A stretch of DNA of 64,000 nt from Henningerozyma blattae CBS 6284 (taxonomy: Eukaryota > Ascomycota > Saccharomycetes > Saccharomycetales > Saccharomycetaceae). Numbering within the stretch: the stretch's first letter is position 1; every line of letters starts with the position of its first letter. Below, piece by piece: positions 1-10,107 of this stretch. The notes beneath the pieces were generated by a model. It had not been told where the DNA came from and did no database searches. It was given only the letters and a program-made list of their open reading frames with translations. Location of the stretch: the NCBI RefSeq assembly GCF_000315915.1, contig NC_020185.1, positions 1,922,001 to 1,986,000 on the forward strand, written 5' to 3'. The translations under genes and the position numbers were made by a program.

Positions 1-497
1 GTAACCATCAAGATAAAACACTTGGAAAGATCACAATTCTTAACGACTTGATCCATCAAATTCAAGATAATCTTCCCATTGATCTGAAACAAATCTTCTC
101 TTGTCATTCCTGGCTTTCTTGCCACCCCTGCAGTGACAACAATTAAATCAGAGTCTGTTAATGATTCAACTAGCCCATCTTCACCAGAATGAGAAGTCAC
201 ATGAACAGCAGTATCAATATGGGAAAGATCCGTAGTCACACCGTTAACCCCATCTTTATTAATATCATATAAAGCTAAATGGACAGTACCATATCTATAT
301 TTACTGGCAGATGAATTTGGTAACAATTGAGTCTTCAATAATAATGATAACGATTGACCAATACCACCAGCAGCACCAATAATTGTAATTTTTACAGGTT
401 TAACAGCGTCGGCTTGGTTATTATCTACAACATCCTTATTAATATTGCCATCATCAGATGTAGTTAAATCTAACTTTGCCCTTTTCGTTTGTCTCAT
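1..497 (-). CDS. MDH2: malate dehydrogenase, MDH2-like, partial (C-terminus outside window)
   Basis: NAD-dependent malate dehydrogenase interconverting malate and oxaloacetate. The first 165 codons are present and the rest lies beyond base 1. A Rossmann GAAGGIGQ loop sits near residues 41-48, and the RKPGMTRED substrate-loop segment is also visible. The sequence is closer to cytosolic Mdh2 (GQSLSLLLK, HLALYDI) than to peroxisomal Mdh3 as I remember them. The cytosolic form supplies gluconeogenesis and the glyoxylate cycle. The ATG at 497-495 gives an N-terminal extension of about 20 residues compared with S. cerevisiae Mdh2; it begins Met-Arg-Gln, not Met-Pro. It is divergent to HRP1, as MDH2 (YOL126C) and HRP1 (YOL123W) are in S. 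cerevisiae. Because the C-terminus is missing, a peroxisomal SKL signal cannot be excluded. Confidence 0.88.
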   Translation of the reverse strand, partial: MRQTKRAKLDLTTSDDGNINKDVVDNNQADAVKPVKITIIGAAGGIGQSLSLLLKTQLLPNSSASKYRYGTVHLALYDINKDGVNGVTTDLSHIDTAVHVTSHSGEDGLVESLTDSDLIVVTAGVARKPGMTREDLFQINGKIILNLMDQVVKNCDLSKCFILMV

Positions 498-1978
498 TAC
501 TTAAAAAAAAGAAAATAAAAATATTTAAATGTATATATCTTTGTATTACTTGAATCTAACAGTAAAACTGAAAGTTGCAAGAAAAATTCCAATAGTAGTT
601 CTACAATAACACAAGCACAACATCTTAGATTTCCTCACCAGTTCTTGGTTATTATATATGGCCCCGAAACCAATTGCAAAAATAATGCCCAGAGATTAAT
701 TACACATTACGTATTAGATTAAGAAACTTCTGTTTAACTTTCGGGGTGACGAGTTCAGCCCTTCTCTATGTTTAGTAATAGGCCACAATTCATGTGGGCT
801 TATTTACCGGAAATGTTGCCCTCCCACATTTCAAGGACGACCGAGTGAGAAAGACCCAGGAACTTGAACGGAGGTGGAAAACAGTCAAGCAAATTTTTGA
901 GGGTGGAAGTCTTTGCATTACAAGGTTAACATATGAGAAAGAAGTGATGATCCAATAGAATGAACTAATCGACATAGAAGTATAAAATCAAAGGGTGCCT
1001 AGGTGACTTGATCACCGGTACCGGCCCAATTTAGAAGCTATTATCAATACTAGATCATTTTGCGACTGATTTGTGATGATTAGAAACTTGTATAAAGTAA
1101 AAACCTCGTGTATTATAGTTCTATATATCTTTGAACTAATCGATGTCCTTTGTAAAAGTAATTCGATAAATGATTGAAAAAAATTCGATCCAAGGAAACG
1201 ATTTCCTAAAATCTTCTATTAGGAAATCAACTATGGCGGCTTGCAAAAGGGCAACAAATTTCACAATGGCGATTACCCGGATTGTCCTATGTCTTTGTGC
1301 GGGTAATTCTCTTGTGGGCCAATTTTAAAATTTTGAATGGAAAATTTTATTTTTGAAACAGGGAATTCAAAGTATAAAAGGAAGGCGGTTTGAAGTTGGT
1401 ATTTCGCCACCGATAGGCGTTATTTCCCAACGGGTATTTCCTTTGTTTTAGTTATAAAATATACTTGGTTAAATCAATTAAATAAACTAAATCAATCAAC
1501 CGAAACAGATTAAGCAGATATACTTTGTTTTTTTTTCATTTTTTATCCTTATTCTAATTAAACTTAACTTATTTTATTATATTTTATTTTATTCTATTCT
1601 ATTCTATTATTGTATTATATTATATTATATTCTATTCATTGATTAATAAATAAATATTAATTAAGTAATCTTTATTATATTAAGTATCATAAGTATCTCG
1701 ATATATTGTATTGTACTATCTCTCTACTCAAGTATCTTTCTGTTGATTAATTAAATATAGATATAAATTTCAGAAAATTAACTACAACTTAAACAGATCA
1801 TTTTATCATTTGCCCTAAACTTAAAGCTTTATACTATCGTATTAATAGCCACTGTCATTTTTATTAGTAACTTAGACAATTAATAGAATATAACTAGTCC
1901 TCAAATTTTTTTGGATACGAAAAAAACTAAAACATATCATAGCCAGAATCTTAAACTTTTTTTTCACTTAAATCAAAA
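498..1978. other. divergent MDH2-HRP1 intergenic region
   Basis: About 1.5 kb shared by two divergent promoters. The HRP1-proximal half (1500-1980) is very AT-rich, with TATTC/TATTA-type low-complexity runs around 1570-1640, as expected of a long untranslated leader or promoter. I see no ORF with a recognisable product and no RNA gene. Confidence 0.5.
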
Positions 1979-3397
1979 ATGAACTCAGACGATGAAGATT
2001 TCAACGATATCTATGGTGATGATAACCAAGATGACGTAAAACAAACTGAACAAGAAGATCAATCCAAAAAAGTTGACGCTTCAAGTTCAAAAGATCATGA
2101 ACCTACTAAGGAATCCAGCAGTAGTACTTCTGGTACTGCTCAAACTAAGGAAGGTGAGAAGCCAGCCAGCTCCATTTCAGAAAGTTTAAATCAATTGGCC
2201 GCTTTGCAAGCTCTGTCAGCATCTATTAATACTTCAGGCTCTTCCAACTCCGCTACAAATAACGATACTATTTCAAAGACTGATGCTACTTCTCAAGAGC
2301 CTTCCAACATAACAAATGATGAAAAAAAGCAAGATACTCCAAATACTAATAATAATTTATCTCCAACTGCATTTGAAAGCACCGCCAATGCTGCCCCAAA
2401 AAAAGCTGATCTATCAAAAGATAGCTGTAAGATGTTTATTGGTGGGTTGAACTGGGATACCACAGAAGACGTATTACGCCAATATTTCAATAAATATGGT
2501 AATGTTATTGATGTCAAGATTATGACTGATGGCCATAATGGTAAATCAAGAGGGTTTGGGTTTTTAACCTTTGAAAATTCCTCAAGTGTTGATGAAGTAG
2601 TAAAGACCCAACATATTCTTGATGGGAAAGTTATTGATCCAAAGAGAGCTATTCCAAGGGAAGAGCAAGATAAAACTGGTAAAATCTTTGTCGGTGGTAT
2701 TGGTCCAGATGTTAGACCAAAAGAATTTGAAGAATTTTTCTCACAATGGGGGTCTATTATTGACGCTCAATTGATGCTGGATAAAGATACTGGTAGATCA
2801 AGAGGGTTTGGGTTTGTTACTTATGACTCTCCAGATGCTGTTGATAAAGTTTGTCAGAATAAATTTATCGAATTTAAGGGAAAGACTATTGAAATTAAAA
2901 GAGCTGAGCAACGTGGTGGTACTGGTAATAACAATGAACGTGGTGGTAACCGTAGAAATAGAATGCAACATGGTGGCCATTCAAATTACGGGAATAATGG
3001 TGGATACGGTAATAACAATCATATGAACCATGGTAATCTAAATATGCCCAACCAACAGAATCCATATTATCAAAACCCAATAATGAATCCACAAGCTATG
3101 AACGATTACTACAAACAGATGCAACAATATTATCAAAATTTCCAAAATGCTGGTAATGGTACACAACAATCAATGGATCCAAACATGCAACAATTATATC
3201 AACAACAAATGCAAATGATGATGTATGGTATACAACAACCTCAAATGAATGCAGCTAAACCTCCTAACCCTGCTGCAACAGGAGCTAATGCTACACCCAC
3301 ACCTTCAAGTGATACTGATGACAAGAACAGTTACAGATCACGCCATCCATCATCTCGTAGAAATAACAATAACGGATATCATCCTTATAACCGTTGA
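1979..3397 (+). CDS. HRP1: Hrp1/Nab4-like cleavage factor and nucleocytoplasmic shuttling hnRNP
   Basis: RNA-binding subunit of cleavage factor IB (CFIB), which binds the UA-rich efficiency element during mRNA 3'-end formation and shuttles between nucleus and cytoplasm. The protein has 472 aa (the S. cerevisiae protein is somewhat longer). An acidic, Ser/Asn-rich N-terminus (1-150) precedes two adjacent RRMs at about 151-226 and 235-310. RNP2 motifs are MFIGGL and IFVGGI; RNP1 motifs are KSRGFGFLTF and RSRGFGFVTY. A Gly/Asn/Gln/Met-rich tail follows, ending in a basic stretch with HPYNR, which could be a PY-type nuclear signal read by Kap104 (inference). The ATG at 1979 is preceded by AAAA. 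The gene is convergent with RPS19. The tandem RRM order and tail make the assignment secure. Confidence 0.93.
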   Translation: MNSDDEDFNDIYGDDNQDDVKQTEQEDQSKKVDASSSKDHEPTKESSSSTSGTAQTKEGEKPASSISESLNQLAALQALSASINTSGSSNSATNNDTISKTDATSQEPSNITNDEKKQDTPNTNNNLSPTAFESTANAAPKKADLSKDSCKMFIGGLNWDTTEDVLRQYFNKYGNVIDVKIMTDGHNGKSRGFGFLTFENSSSVDEVVKTQHILDGKVIDPKRAIPREEQDKTGKIFVGGIGPDVRPKEFEEFFSQWGSIIDAQLMLDKDTGRSRGFGFVTYDSPDAVDKVCQNKFIEFKGKTIEIKRAEQRGGTGNNNERGGNRRNRMQHGGHSNYGNNGGYGNNNHMNHGNLNMPNQQNPYYQNPIMNPQAMNDYYKQMQQYYQNFQNAGNGTQQSMDPNMQQLYQQQMQMMMYGIQQPQMNAAKPPNPAATGANATPTPSSDTDDKNSYRSRHPSSRRNNNNGYHPYNR

Positions 3398-3811
3398 TTA
3401 ATTATTGTCATCTCAACTTCACGATTTTCTAATTTTGTATAATTATATCTATATATTTCTATATAAGTTTACTCATATCCTTCACTGTATAATAAAATAA
3501 AAGCATACTACTCATCTCTGGTAGAAAGTATATCAATTTTTTGCTTTTTTGTTTTTTTTGTTTTAATTTGTCGCTTAGCTATAAAACTTAAACATAATTG
3601 AGAAATGTCTTTAATTATAACTTGCTCTTGACATAAATTTGACTAATACATTCTATTGATTGTCAAAGTGTATAGTAATCAGGCCTAAAACTAATATAAT
3701 TAAATTGAACTTAATACATAATGATAAGGTAGATTTATATTTATTGAATGAATTATTGAATTAATAATAAGATACTTAATTTAATTTAAAACTTATAAAA
3801 GATTAATTAAT
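3398..3811. other. convergent HRP1-RPS19 intergenic region with an ARS-consensus match
   Basis: Both flanking genes end here, so it carries two 3' regions. It is AT-rich, with T-rich runs at 3537-3560. Positions 3733-3743 read ATTTATATTTA, an exact match to the 11-bp ARS core (WTTTAYRTTTW), in the convergent setting common for yeast origins. Such matches are frequent by chance in AT-rich DNA, so an origin is only a possibility. Confidence 0.25.
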
Positions 3812-4478
3812 TTATTCATCTTCTTCCAAAGTTTGAGCAGCGATACGATCCAAATCTCTTTGACCGTTTTCAGAGATTCTTCTACCACCCTTTGGAGAAA
3901 TTTCAACAACACCAATCTTTTCTAAAGCTTGTAAAACTTTTCTGTTGATAGAACCGGAGGCATCGATGTGCTTGTATGGTCTAACACCTCTAGACTTGGC
4001 ACCACCGTATAATTTGTTTAATTTACCAACACCAACATTCTTTCTCAAGTAAATATGTCTGGCGACTGAGGCAGCTCTCATGTAGAACCAACCTTCAGCA
4101 TCTTGTGGTGGCATTTCGTTACCAGAAGAGGTCTTGACCATGTCTACGTAACCTGGAACTTCTAATTTACCTTGTCTTTGCAAGAAAGAAGCATAAGCGT
4201 TGATGAAATCTTGAGCAGCAACGTCTCTATAACAAAATTAATCATATTCAATATATTTGGAATTAACCATATACGAATCAAAAAAAAAACTGTTAGTAAA
4301 TGATATTCATTTGATAGGAGTCTCCCCCAATTTACATTGAAAGCTTTAATTGTTTTGAATTATTTTAACCTCAATTTATCATAAATTGTAATTTCTAGCT
4401 CATTTTTCTTTTCATTAAAACTTAACAAGATAGATATTCAATATTCAAAAATACGTACCTAACGGAAACACCTGGCAT
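3812..4478 (-). CDS. RPS19: 40S ribosomal protein eS19, one intron
   Basis: Small-subunit ribosomal protein eS19, needed for 18S rRNA maturation and 40S assembly. Exon 1 is 4459-4478 (20 nt, ATG at 4478-4476, encoding MPGVSV plus the first two bases of an Arg codon). Exon 2 is 3812-4226 and continues with Asp-Val-Ala. The spliced product is 144 aa, as in yeast, and ends TLEEDE. The short first exon and intron position match the S. cerevisiae RPS19 genes. It is followed head-to-tail by RPL18 transcribed in the same direction, the pairing seen at YOL121C-YOL120C and YNL302C-YNL301C. A Rap1-type site lies about 395 bp upstream. Confidence 0.96.
4227..4458 (-). other. RPS19 spliceosomal intron
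   Basis: The 232-nt intron starts GTACGT, a recurrent variant of the yeast GTATGT 5' splice site in ribosomal-protein genes. A perfect TACTAAC branch site is at 4292-4298 (read on the minus strand), and the intron ends ...TTATAG at 4227. Splicing restores the conserved VR|DVAAQ reading frame. Confidence 0.95.
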
Positions 4479-5310
4479 TTTGTCTTACTTTTCTATTGCT
4501 GGTTTTAAAGCCTATTGTTCAACGACTATTAAATTCAATTATATATAAAATTATACATATTGATCACGCTTCTACATGTTTTGATATTATTCTATTATTT
4601 GGCACTATTCGCTAGGATTATTCCATCGTTTCACTACAGCCTGCTCTTCCAGAATCCGACGGACCCCACAATAGTTTTCCAAAGGTCTGGCCTATCCTCC
4701 TGCTCCTCCTAGAACACTTTTTCAATTTTGCGTCTATCTGATAGATTGAACTTCCAACCAAGAGTCCCATTAAACAAGAATCTCGCCTTCTACAATTTCA
4801 AATGATTCCTTCTAATTTTTCCTTTTGGAGGCCGAAGCTCCAGGCAGAAAGATTTTCTTGTAAGGCTAAACGATGTACGGATGTACTTTTGGTATGAGCA
4901 GTCTTGAAAATTTAATGTTCGGAGTTTTTCAAATTTTTCAAGCAATTTGCCGAGGAAAGTAAAAGAAGAAAAAAAATAATATAATCTGCAATTAATGATT
5001 AATGATTTCATGCACATAGACTACTTTGAAGATTACGTTTATAAGTTTCCTATTTAGAACAAGTACCTTTCTGTTACACAGAGTAGTATTACAAGTAATT
5101 ATTTTACTGTTATAGAAGTTTATCCAGTTTTTTAATCTCATTTATTTTCATTAGATTCATTTAATATAATTTGTTAATGATGACAAAATGAATTAAATGG
5201 AAGAATAAATTATATATATTAAAAAATAAGAGTGTTTCTTAAATGTACAAAGCGAGTCTTGCAGGCGGTTAAAAATAGAGAGTAAAATATAAAGTTAAAT
5301 ATGATATCAT
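4479..5310. other. RPS19 promoter and RPL18 3' region
   Basis: Carries the RPS19 promoter, including the Rap1-type site at 4873-4884, and the 3' flank of RPL18. The small ORF readable at 4790-5017 on the minus strand overlaps the promoter elements and resembles nothing I know. Confidence 0.5.
4873..4884 (-). promoter_or_regulatory. Rap1 (RPG-box) site of RPS19
   Basis: Minus strand reads ACATCCGTACAT, an exact match to the classical RPG box bound by Rap1 at ribosomal-protein promoters. It lies about 395 bp upstream of the RPS19 ATG, in a typical position, in a promoter with T-rich stretches between the site and the gene. Confidence 0.75.
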
Positions 5311-6200
<890 letters not shown>

Positions 6201-6400
6201 TTATTTTAAGCTTGAAAAATAGTAATAACGAACCCAAGTTTTCAGATTGGTGTTCTTAAATAGAAGCCATTAAGACATGTTAATTTTCAAAATTTAGATG
6301 GCAGTTGGTGTCGATTGAAATTTCCGGGATATTTCTCTTTTTTTCAATTTTTTTTCAGTAGAAACCAGAAAAACTATTTCCGAAAATTCTTTAGCTCCGG

Positions 6401-6411
6401 TGTCTGGATGT
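6401..6411 (-). promoter_or_regulatory. probable Rap1 site of RPL18
   Basis: The minus strand reads ACATCCAGACA, a variant of the RPG box, about 220 bp upstream of the RPL18 start codon. A T-rich run lies between it and the gene, as in most yeast ribosomal-protein promoters. The match is less exact than at RPS19. Confidence 0.5.
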
Positions 6412-6807
6412 AGAGCAGTCTGTTCTTTTATTTACACATTTCGAATTAAGGTAAATAGAATTAAGCGCGGTGATGATTATCAAAGATACACATAATTTAT
6501 GAGGTTAAATGTTTTATGAACGATAATATTTGTAATTATAGGGAATTACTAAGGTTTTTGATACTCTCTTATCCTCAAGACTAATATTATCAACGCTTAT
6601 TCCTATTTTAAATTGATAGATTCTTTTTATCAATATTAAATTGTAAATTCATAGTAATTTTACATGAACTGTTTCAAGCTGCAATAGATATATCATTTAT
6701 AAGACAATGTTCACTATTGCTAAGTTTTCATGAATAATTTGTTTACAATCTCCCTTTTTATTATTGATCAATTTTTACTAAAACTAAAATGTCTCGGAAT
6801 GCGAAAG

Positions 6808-6815
6808 GCGATGAG
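6808..6815 (+). promoter_or_regulatory. PAC box upstream of PAP2/TRF5
   Basis: GCGATGAG is the core PAC element read by the Dot6/Tod6 repressors at ribosome-biogenesis genes. It lies about 190 bp upstream of the ATG at 7006, the usual PAC distance. This suggests coregulation of the TRAMP polymerase with rRNA-processing genes. Confidence 0.6.
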
Positions 6816-7005
6816 TTGATGAGTTGAAAAAGTCGTTGCAGCTCTATCTGAGGACTAATACAAATTCGACACAAGACTATTCATTACAAAGTAGCCAACT
6901 TATAAGCAAGTATCGAGTATCATTTGAGTCGTTGCACTGCCCCTTCAAATCCCTCAACACATAGGCCTCATTATACTCCCTAACTTACCTTATATATAAA
7001 AAAAA

Positions 7006-9141
7006 ATGGTAAGACTTTCAAAATCCACTAAATTAAAAACAAAACACATTTCTAAAAAAAAAGCTCCAAAACTACGTAAAATTAAAGATAGTGAACGAAG
7101 ATTAGGCAACAAAAGACCCAAAAGATTAAGAAGATCTTCACTAATTGATGCACAGAAAAACTTTGCAGTATTTGGTAGGGATGACGAACATTATAACAAA
7201 TATGAGAACTTACAACTAGATCTTAGTGACTCTGAGGAAACACTTAAAGCTTTCAAAGATAACTCGTTAGATCATAACATCTTCGAGGATATACCAGTAG
7301 TAGAAACTATAACATCATCTGATGAAGAATCAAGCAATCAAGATATACAAGCCCATGAACAAAATAAAGCTTTTTCGTTGAACCAACTAGAAAACAATGA
7401 AGATTTTATTGCATTTGATTCTAGTTCAGAAGGTGAAGATAACAAAATAGCCCATGATGAAAGCGATACAGATATTAATATTCCCACTTCCAATGCCATA
7501 GAATCAGATAATGAGTCATGTGAGACTAATGGCAGAGGTCAAAATAGAATATCACATGCAGAACATCCATGGTTATTACAGCATGACCATTCCAAACAAA
7601 ACGAGGTATCTGATTTATTAACAGAAGAAATTAAGGATTTTGTTGCATATATATCACCAAGTCGGGAAGAAATCGAATTAAGGAATCAAACTATCGGTAA
7701 AATACGTAAAGCAGTAAAAAAGCTGTGGAAAAACTCCGATTTATATGTCTTTGGTTCCTATGCTACGGATTTATACTTACCAGGTTCTGATATCGATTGT
7801 GTTATTATTAGTTCTGCTGGAGATAAGGAAAATAGGCATTCGTTGTATCAACTTTCAAGTTGGTTGAAGCAGAATAAATTAGCCACTAAGGTTGAAGTAA
7901 TTGCTAAAGCTCGTGTACCGATTATTAAATTTGTTGAGCCTTCTTCGAATATTCATATAGATGTCTCATTCGAAAGGAGCAATGGACTTGAAGCTGCTAA
8001 AACGATAAGGGATTGGCTAAATTCTACCCCGGGATTACGAGAATTGGTTTTGATTATAAAACAATTTTTAAATTCAAGACGTTTAAATGACGTTCATTTA
8101 GGAGGGTTAGGTGGTTTAAGTATTATATGCATGGTGTACTCTTTCTTATCGTTGCACCCTAGAATATTAACAAATGACATCGATCCATTGGATAATTTAG
8201 GAGTTTTATTGTTGGACTTTTTTGAGTTGTATGGGAAAAATTTTGCTTATGATGATGTAGCATTAAGTTTTCAAGATGGTCGGGCAGCTTACATGCCAAA
8301 GAAGCAATGGAGAGATATTTTGCCAGTGCGAACTACGTATGCATTGGCAATTCAAGATCCAAATGATCCAACAAATAATATTAGCAGAAGTTCTTATAAC
8401 TTGCGAGACATTAGAAGGGCATTCACAGGTGCCTTTGATATGATAACAAACAAATGTTTCGAAATGGATGCTGCTACTTTCAAAGATAGAGTTGGACAAA
8501 CTATATTGGGTAACGTGATTAAATATCGTGGTAGAGGGCGAAACTTTAGAGATGATAGAGAGTTAGTGGTAAATAATGCAATTATAGAGAATGAAGCATA
8601 TCATCGGAAACGAAGTAGGATTGTTCATACTCATATTGTGGATTCAGATTCAGATGAAGAGATTCATATTTCTGACGATGATGTTTTTATTCAACCCAGT
8701 AGTGAGGAGGAAATTGATTTAAAAGATGAGAAGGAGTTATATAACATTATATATTCTCCTTTAAAGAAACCAGATGTACCAGTGCAAAAAAAGGTTATGA
8801 AATTAAACGATGCTAAAACGGTTAAAAAAGAGCATCCGACAAAGAAACTCAACAGTTCCGGAAGGCAGAGAAAGAATCCAAGTATTAATGTTGATGAAAT
8901 GATGGGTCTTAACGCCGAAGATGATAGTGATGATTCCAATGATAGTATAACTATGTTGGAGCATATTAAAATAAGTGATGAAGAAAGCAGTGATAATACA
9001 ACTCCTGAAGTACCTATTACTCCAAGAACAGAAGAAGTAGATGTATCGAGTAAAACTACTGTTAATGCTCAAACGCGAAGAGAATATTGGTTAAGTAAGG
9101 GTCAAGTAGCCTCACCACAGGTTGTGGAAGACATATTTTAG
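7006..9141 (+). CDS. PAP2: non-canonical poly(A) polymerase of the TRAMP complex (Trf4/Trf5 family)
   Basis: Nuclear poly(A) polymerase that tags aberrant tRNAs, rRNA precursors and other noncoding RNAs for exosome decay, with Air1/2 and Mtr4. The 711 aa compare with about 580-640 in S. cerevisiae Trf4/Trf5. A basic, then acidic low-complexity N-terminus (1-205) precedes the nucleotidyltransferase core with FGSYATDLYLPGSDIDCVI; Gly250-Ser251 and the metal-binding Asp262 and Asp264 are intact. A PAP-associated domain follows at about 390-450 (NLGVLLLDFFELYGKNF). The tail is acidic. It sits between RPL18 and PTH4, as PAP2 (YOL115W) does between RPL18A and YOL114C; TRF5 occupies the sister position, so which ohnolog this is stays open. 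Confidence 0.92.
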   Translation: MVRLSKSTKLKTKHISKKKAPKLRKIKDSERRLGNKRPKRLRRSSLIDAQKNFAVFGRDDEHYNKYENLQLDLSDSEETLKAFKDNSLDHNIFEDIPVVETITSSDEESSNQDIQAHEQNKAFSLNQLENNEDFIAFDSSSEGEDNKIAHDESDTDINIPTSNAIESDNESCETNGRGQNRISHAEHPWLLQHDHSKQNEVSDLLTEEIKDFVAYISPSREEIELRNQTIGKIRKAVKKLWKNSDLYVFGSYATDLYLPGSDIDCVIISSAGDKENRHSLYQLSSWLKQNKLATKVEVIAKARVPIIKFVEPSSNIHIDVSFERSNGLEAAKTIRDWLNSTPGLRELVLIIKQFLNSRRLNDVHLGGLGGLSIICMVYSFLSLHPRILTNDIDPLDNLGVLLLDFFELYGKNFAYDDVALSFQDGRAAYMPKKQWRDILPVRTTYALAIQDPNDPTNNISRSSYNLRDIRRAFTGAFDMITNKCFEMDAATFKDRVGQTILGNVIKYRGRGRNFRDDRELVVNNAIIENEAYHRKRSRIVHTHIVDSDSDEEIHISDDDVFIQPSSEEEIDLKDEKELYNIIYSPLKKPDVPVQKKVMKLNDAKTVKKEHPTKKLNSSGRQRKNPSINVDEMMGLNAEDDSDDSNDSITMLEHIKISDEESSDNTTPEVPITPRTEEVDVSSKTTVNAQTRREYWLSKGQVASPQVVEDIF

Positions 9142-9226
9142 AATAAACCATATAAACATTTTATAGAATAACATTATCTACCCATTTATTACGTAGGTAT
9201 GTAAAGCACGACAATTTTAAGATTAT

Positions 9227-9751
9227 CTAATAATTAATGTTGAAGTCTTTTTTACGAGATTGTTTTTTTGAACTGGCTACCTTTTTACTATTTAACCTTT
9301 TTTCATTAGCTTGGCGTTTGAAACTATTCCATTTTTGGATTGTTGGTTCGCTTGTATTTGATCCAAACTGACAACAGGCTTTAATCTCAGATATAAGTTT
9401 ATCATAACATATTGATTCATTGTTTCCTCTAGATCGTGACTCTTGTGACTGTATCACTAAAGAATCAGTTCCTGCTGCATAATATCGAAATTTATTTTTA
9501 ATTATTGCATTTTTTACTTCATTGGGTATCCAATTAGCAGATTTAAAATTTGGTAGGGTAATAGTACACTTAGTGTTAACTTTATTTACATTCTGTCCAC
9601 CCGGGCCACTTGATCTATCAAATCTAACCTGAAAGTCTCTCTTAGGAAGCTTCGCAGCTGACAATTCGTCAATCCATAACTTAGCTATCTCTACAGACGG
9701 TGTGAGTTTGTGTGAAAAGCTTCTGGCGACAATTCGTAAATATTTTGTCAT
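9227..9751 (-). CDS. PTH4: mitochondrial class I release factor-like peptidyl-tRNA hydrolase (Pth4/ICT1 type)
   Basis: Small GGQ-domain protein of the ICT1 family, which hydrolyses peptidyl-tRNA on stalled mitochondrial ribosomes. The 174 aa carry the sequence RSSGPGGQNVNKVNT with GGQ at 51-53, and a Lys/Arg-rich C-terminal tail (about 145-174) of the kind that enters the empty mRNA channel. The N-terminus (MTKYLRIVARSFSHK) is basic and hydrophobic, consistent with a mitochondrial presequence. It is convergent with PAP2/TRF5 and matches YOL114C in family and position. The GGQ motif with the basic tail makes the family certain; the organelle is inferred. Confidence 0.9.
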   Translation of the reverse strand: MTKYLRIVARSFSHKLTPSVEIAKLWIDELSAAKLPKRDFQVRFDRSSGPGGQNVNKVNTKCTITLPNFKSANWIPNEVKNAIIKNKFRYYAAGTDSLVIQSQESRSRGNNESICYDKLISEIKACCQFGSNTSEPTIQKWNSFKRQANEKRLNSKKVASSKKQSRKKDFNINY

Positions 9752-10107
9752 AAATGTATTCGTCTGTGAGCTAATTTGATTCGTTTTTATTACTTATGCT
9801 GCCTTTATTCCGTGTGTACATGTTTAATGCAACTTTTAGGGTTTTCATCAATTCGGATAGATACCTAGCAAAATTCTAAATCATTTAATCAGGTTGGTAA
9901 TTTTAATGAAATATAAATATACATAAAAAATCATCAAAAAGATAAAGCGATTTTTAATAATATACTGAAGTATATAATCAAGATACCAAATCTGCATTTA
10001 TATTATCTTTAGAAATGAATATATAGTTTGATATAAATTTGAGTGGAACCGAAGTTTGGAAGATTATTTGCCTAAATGATCATTCGATTGAAAAAAAAAA
10101 AACAGAA
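9752..10107. other. PTH4 promoter and MON2 3' region
   Basis: About 355 bp of AT-rich DNA between two minus-strand genes. A poly-A run at 10090-10101 lies just after the MON2 stop. Nothing else is recognisable. Confidence 0.4.
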
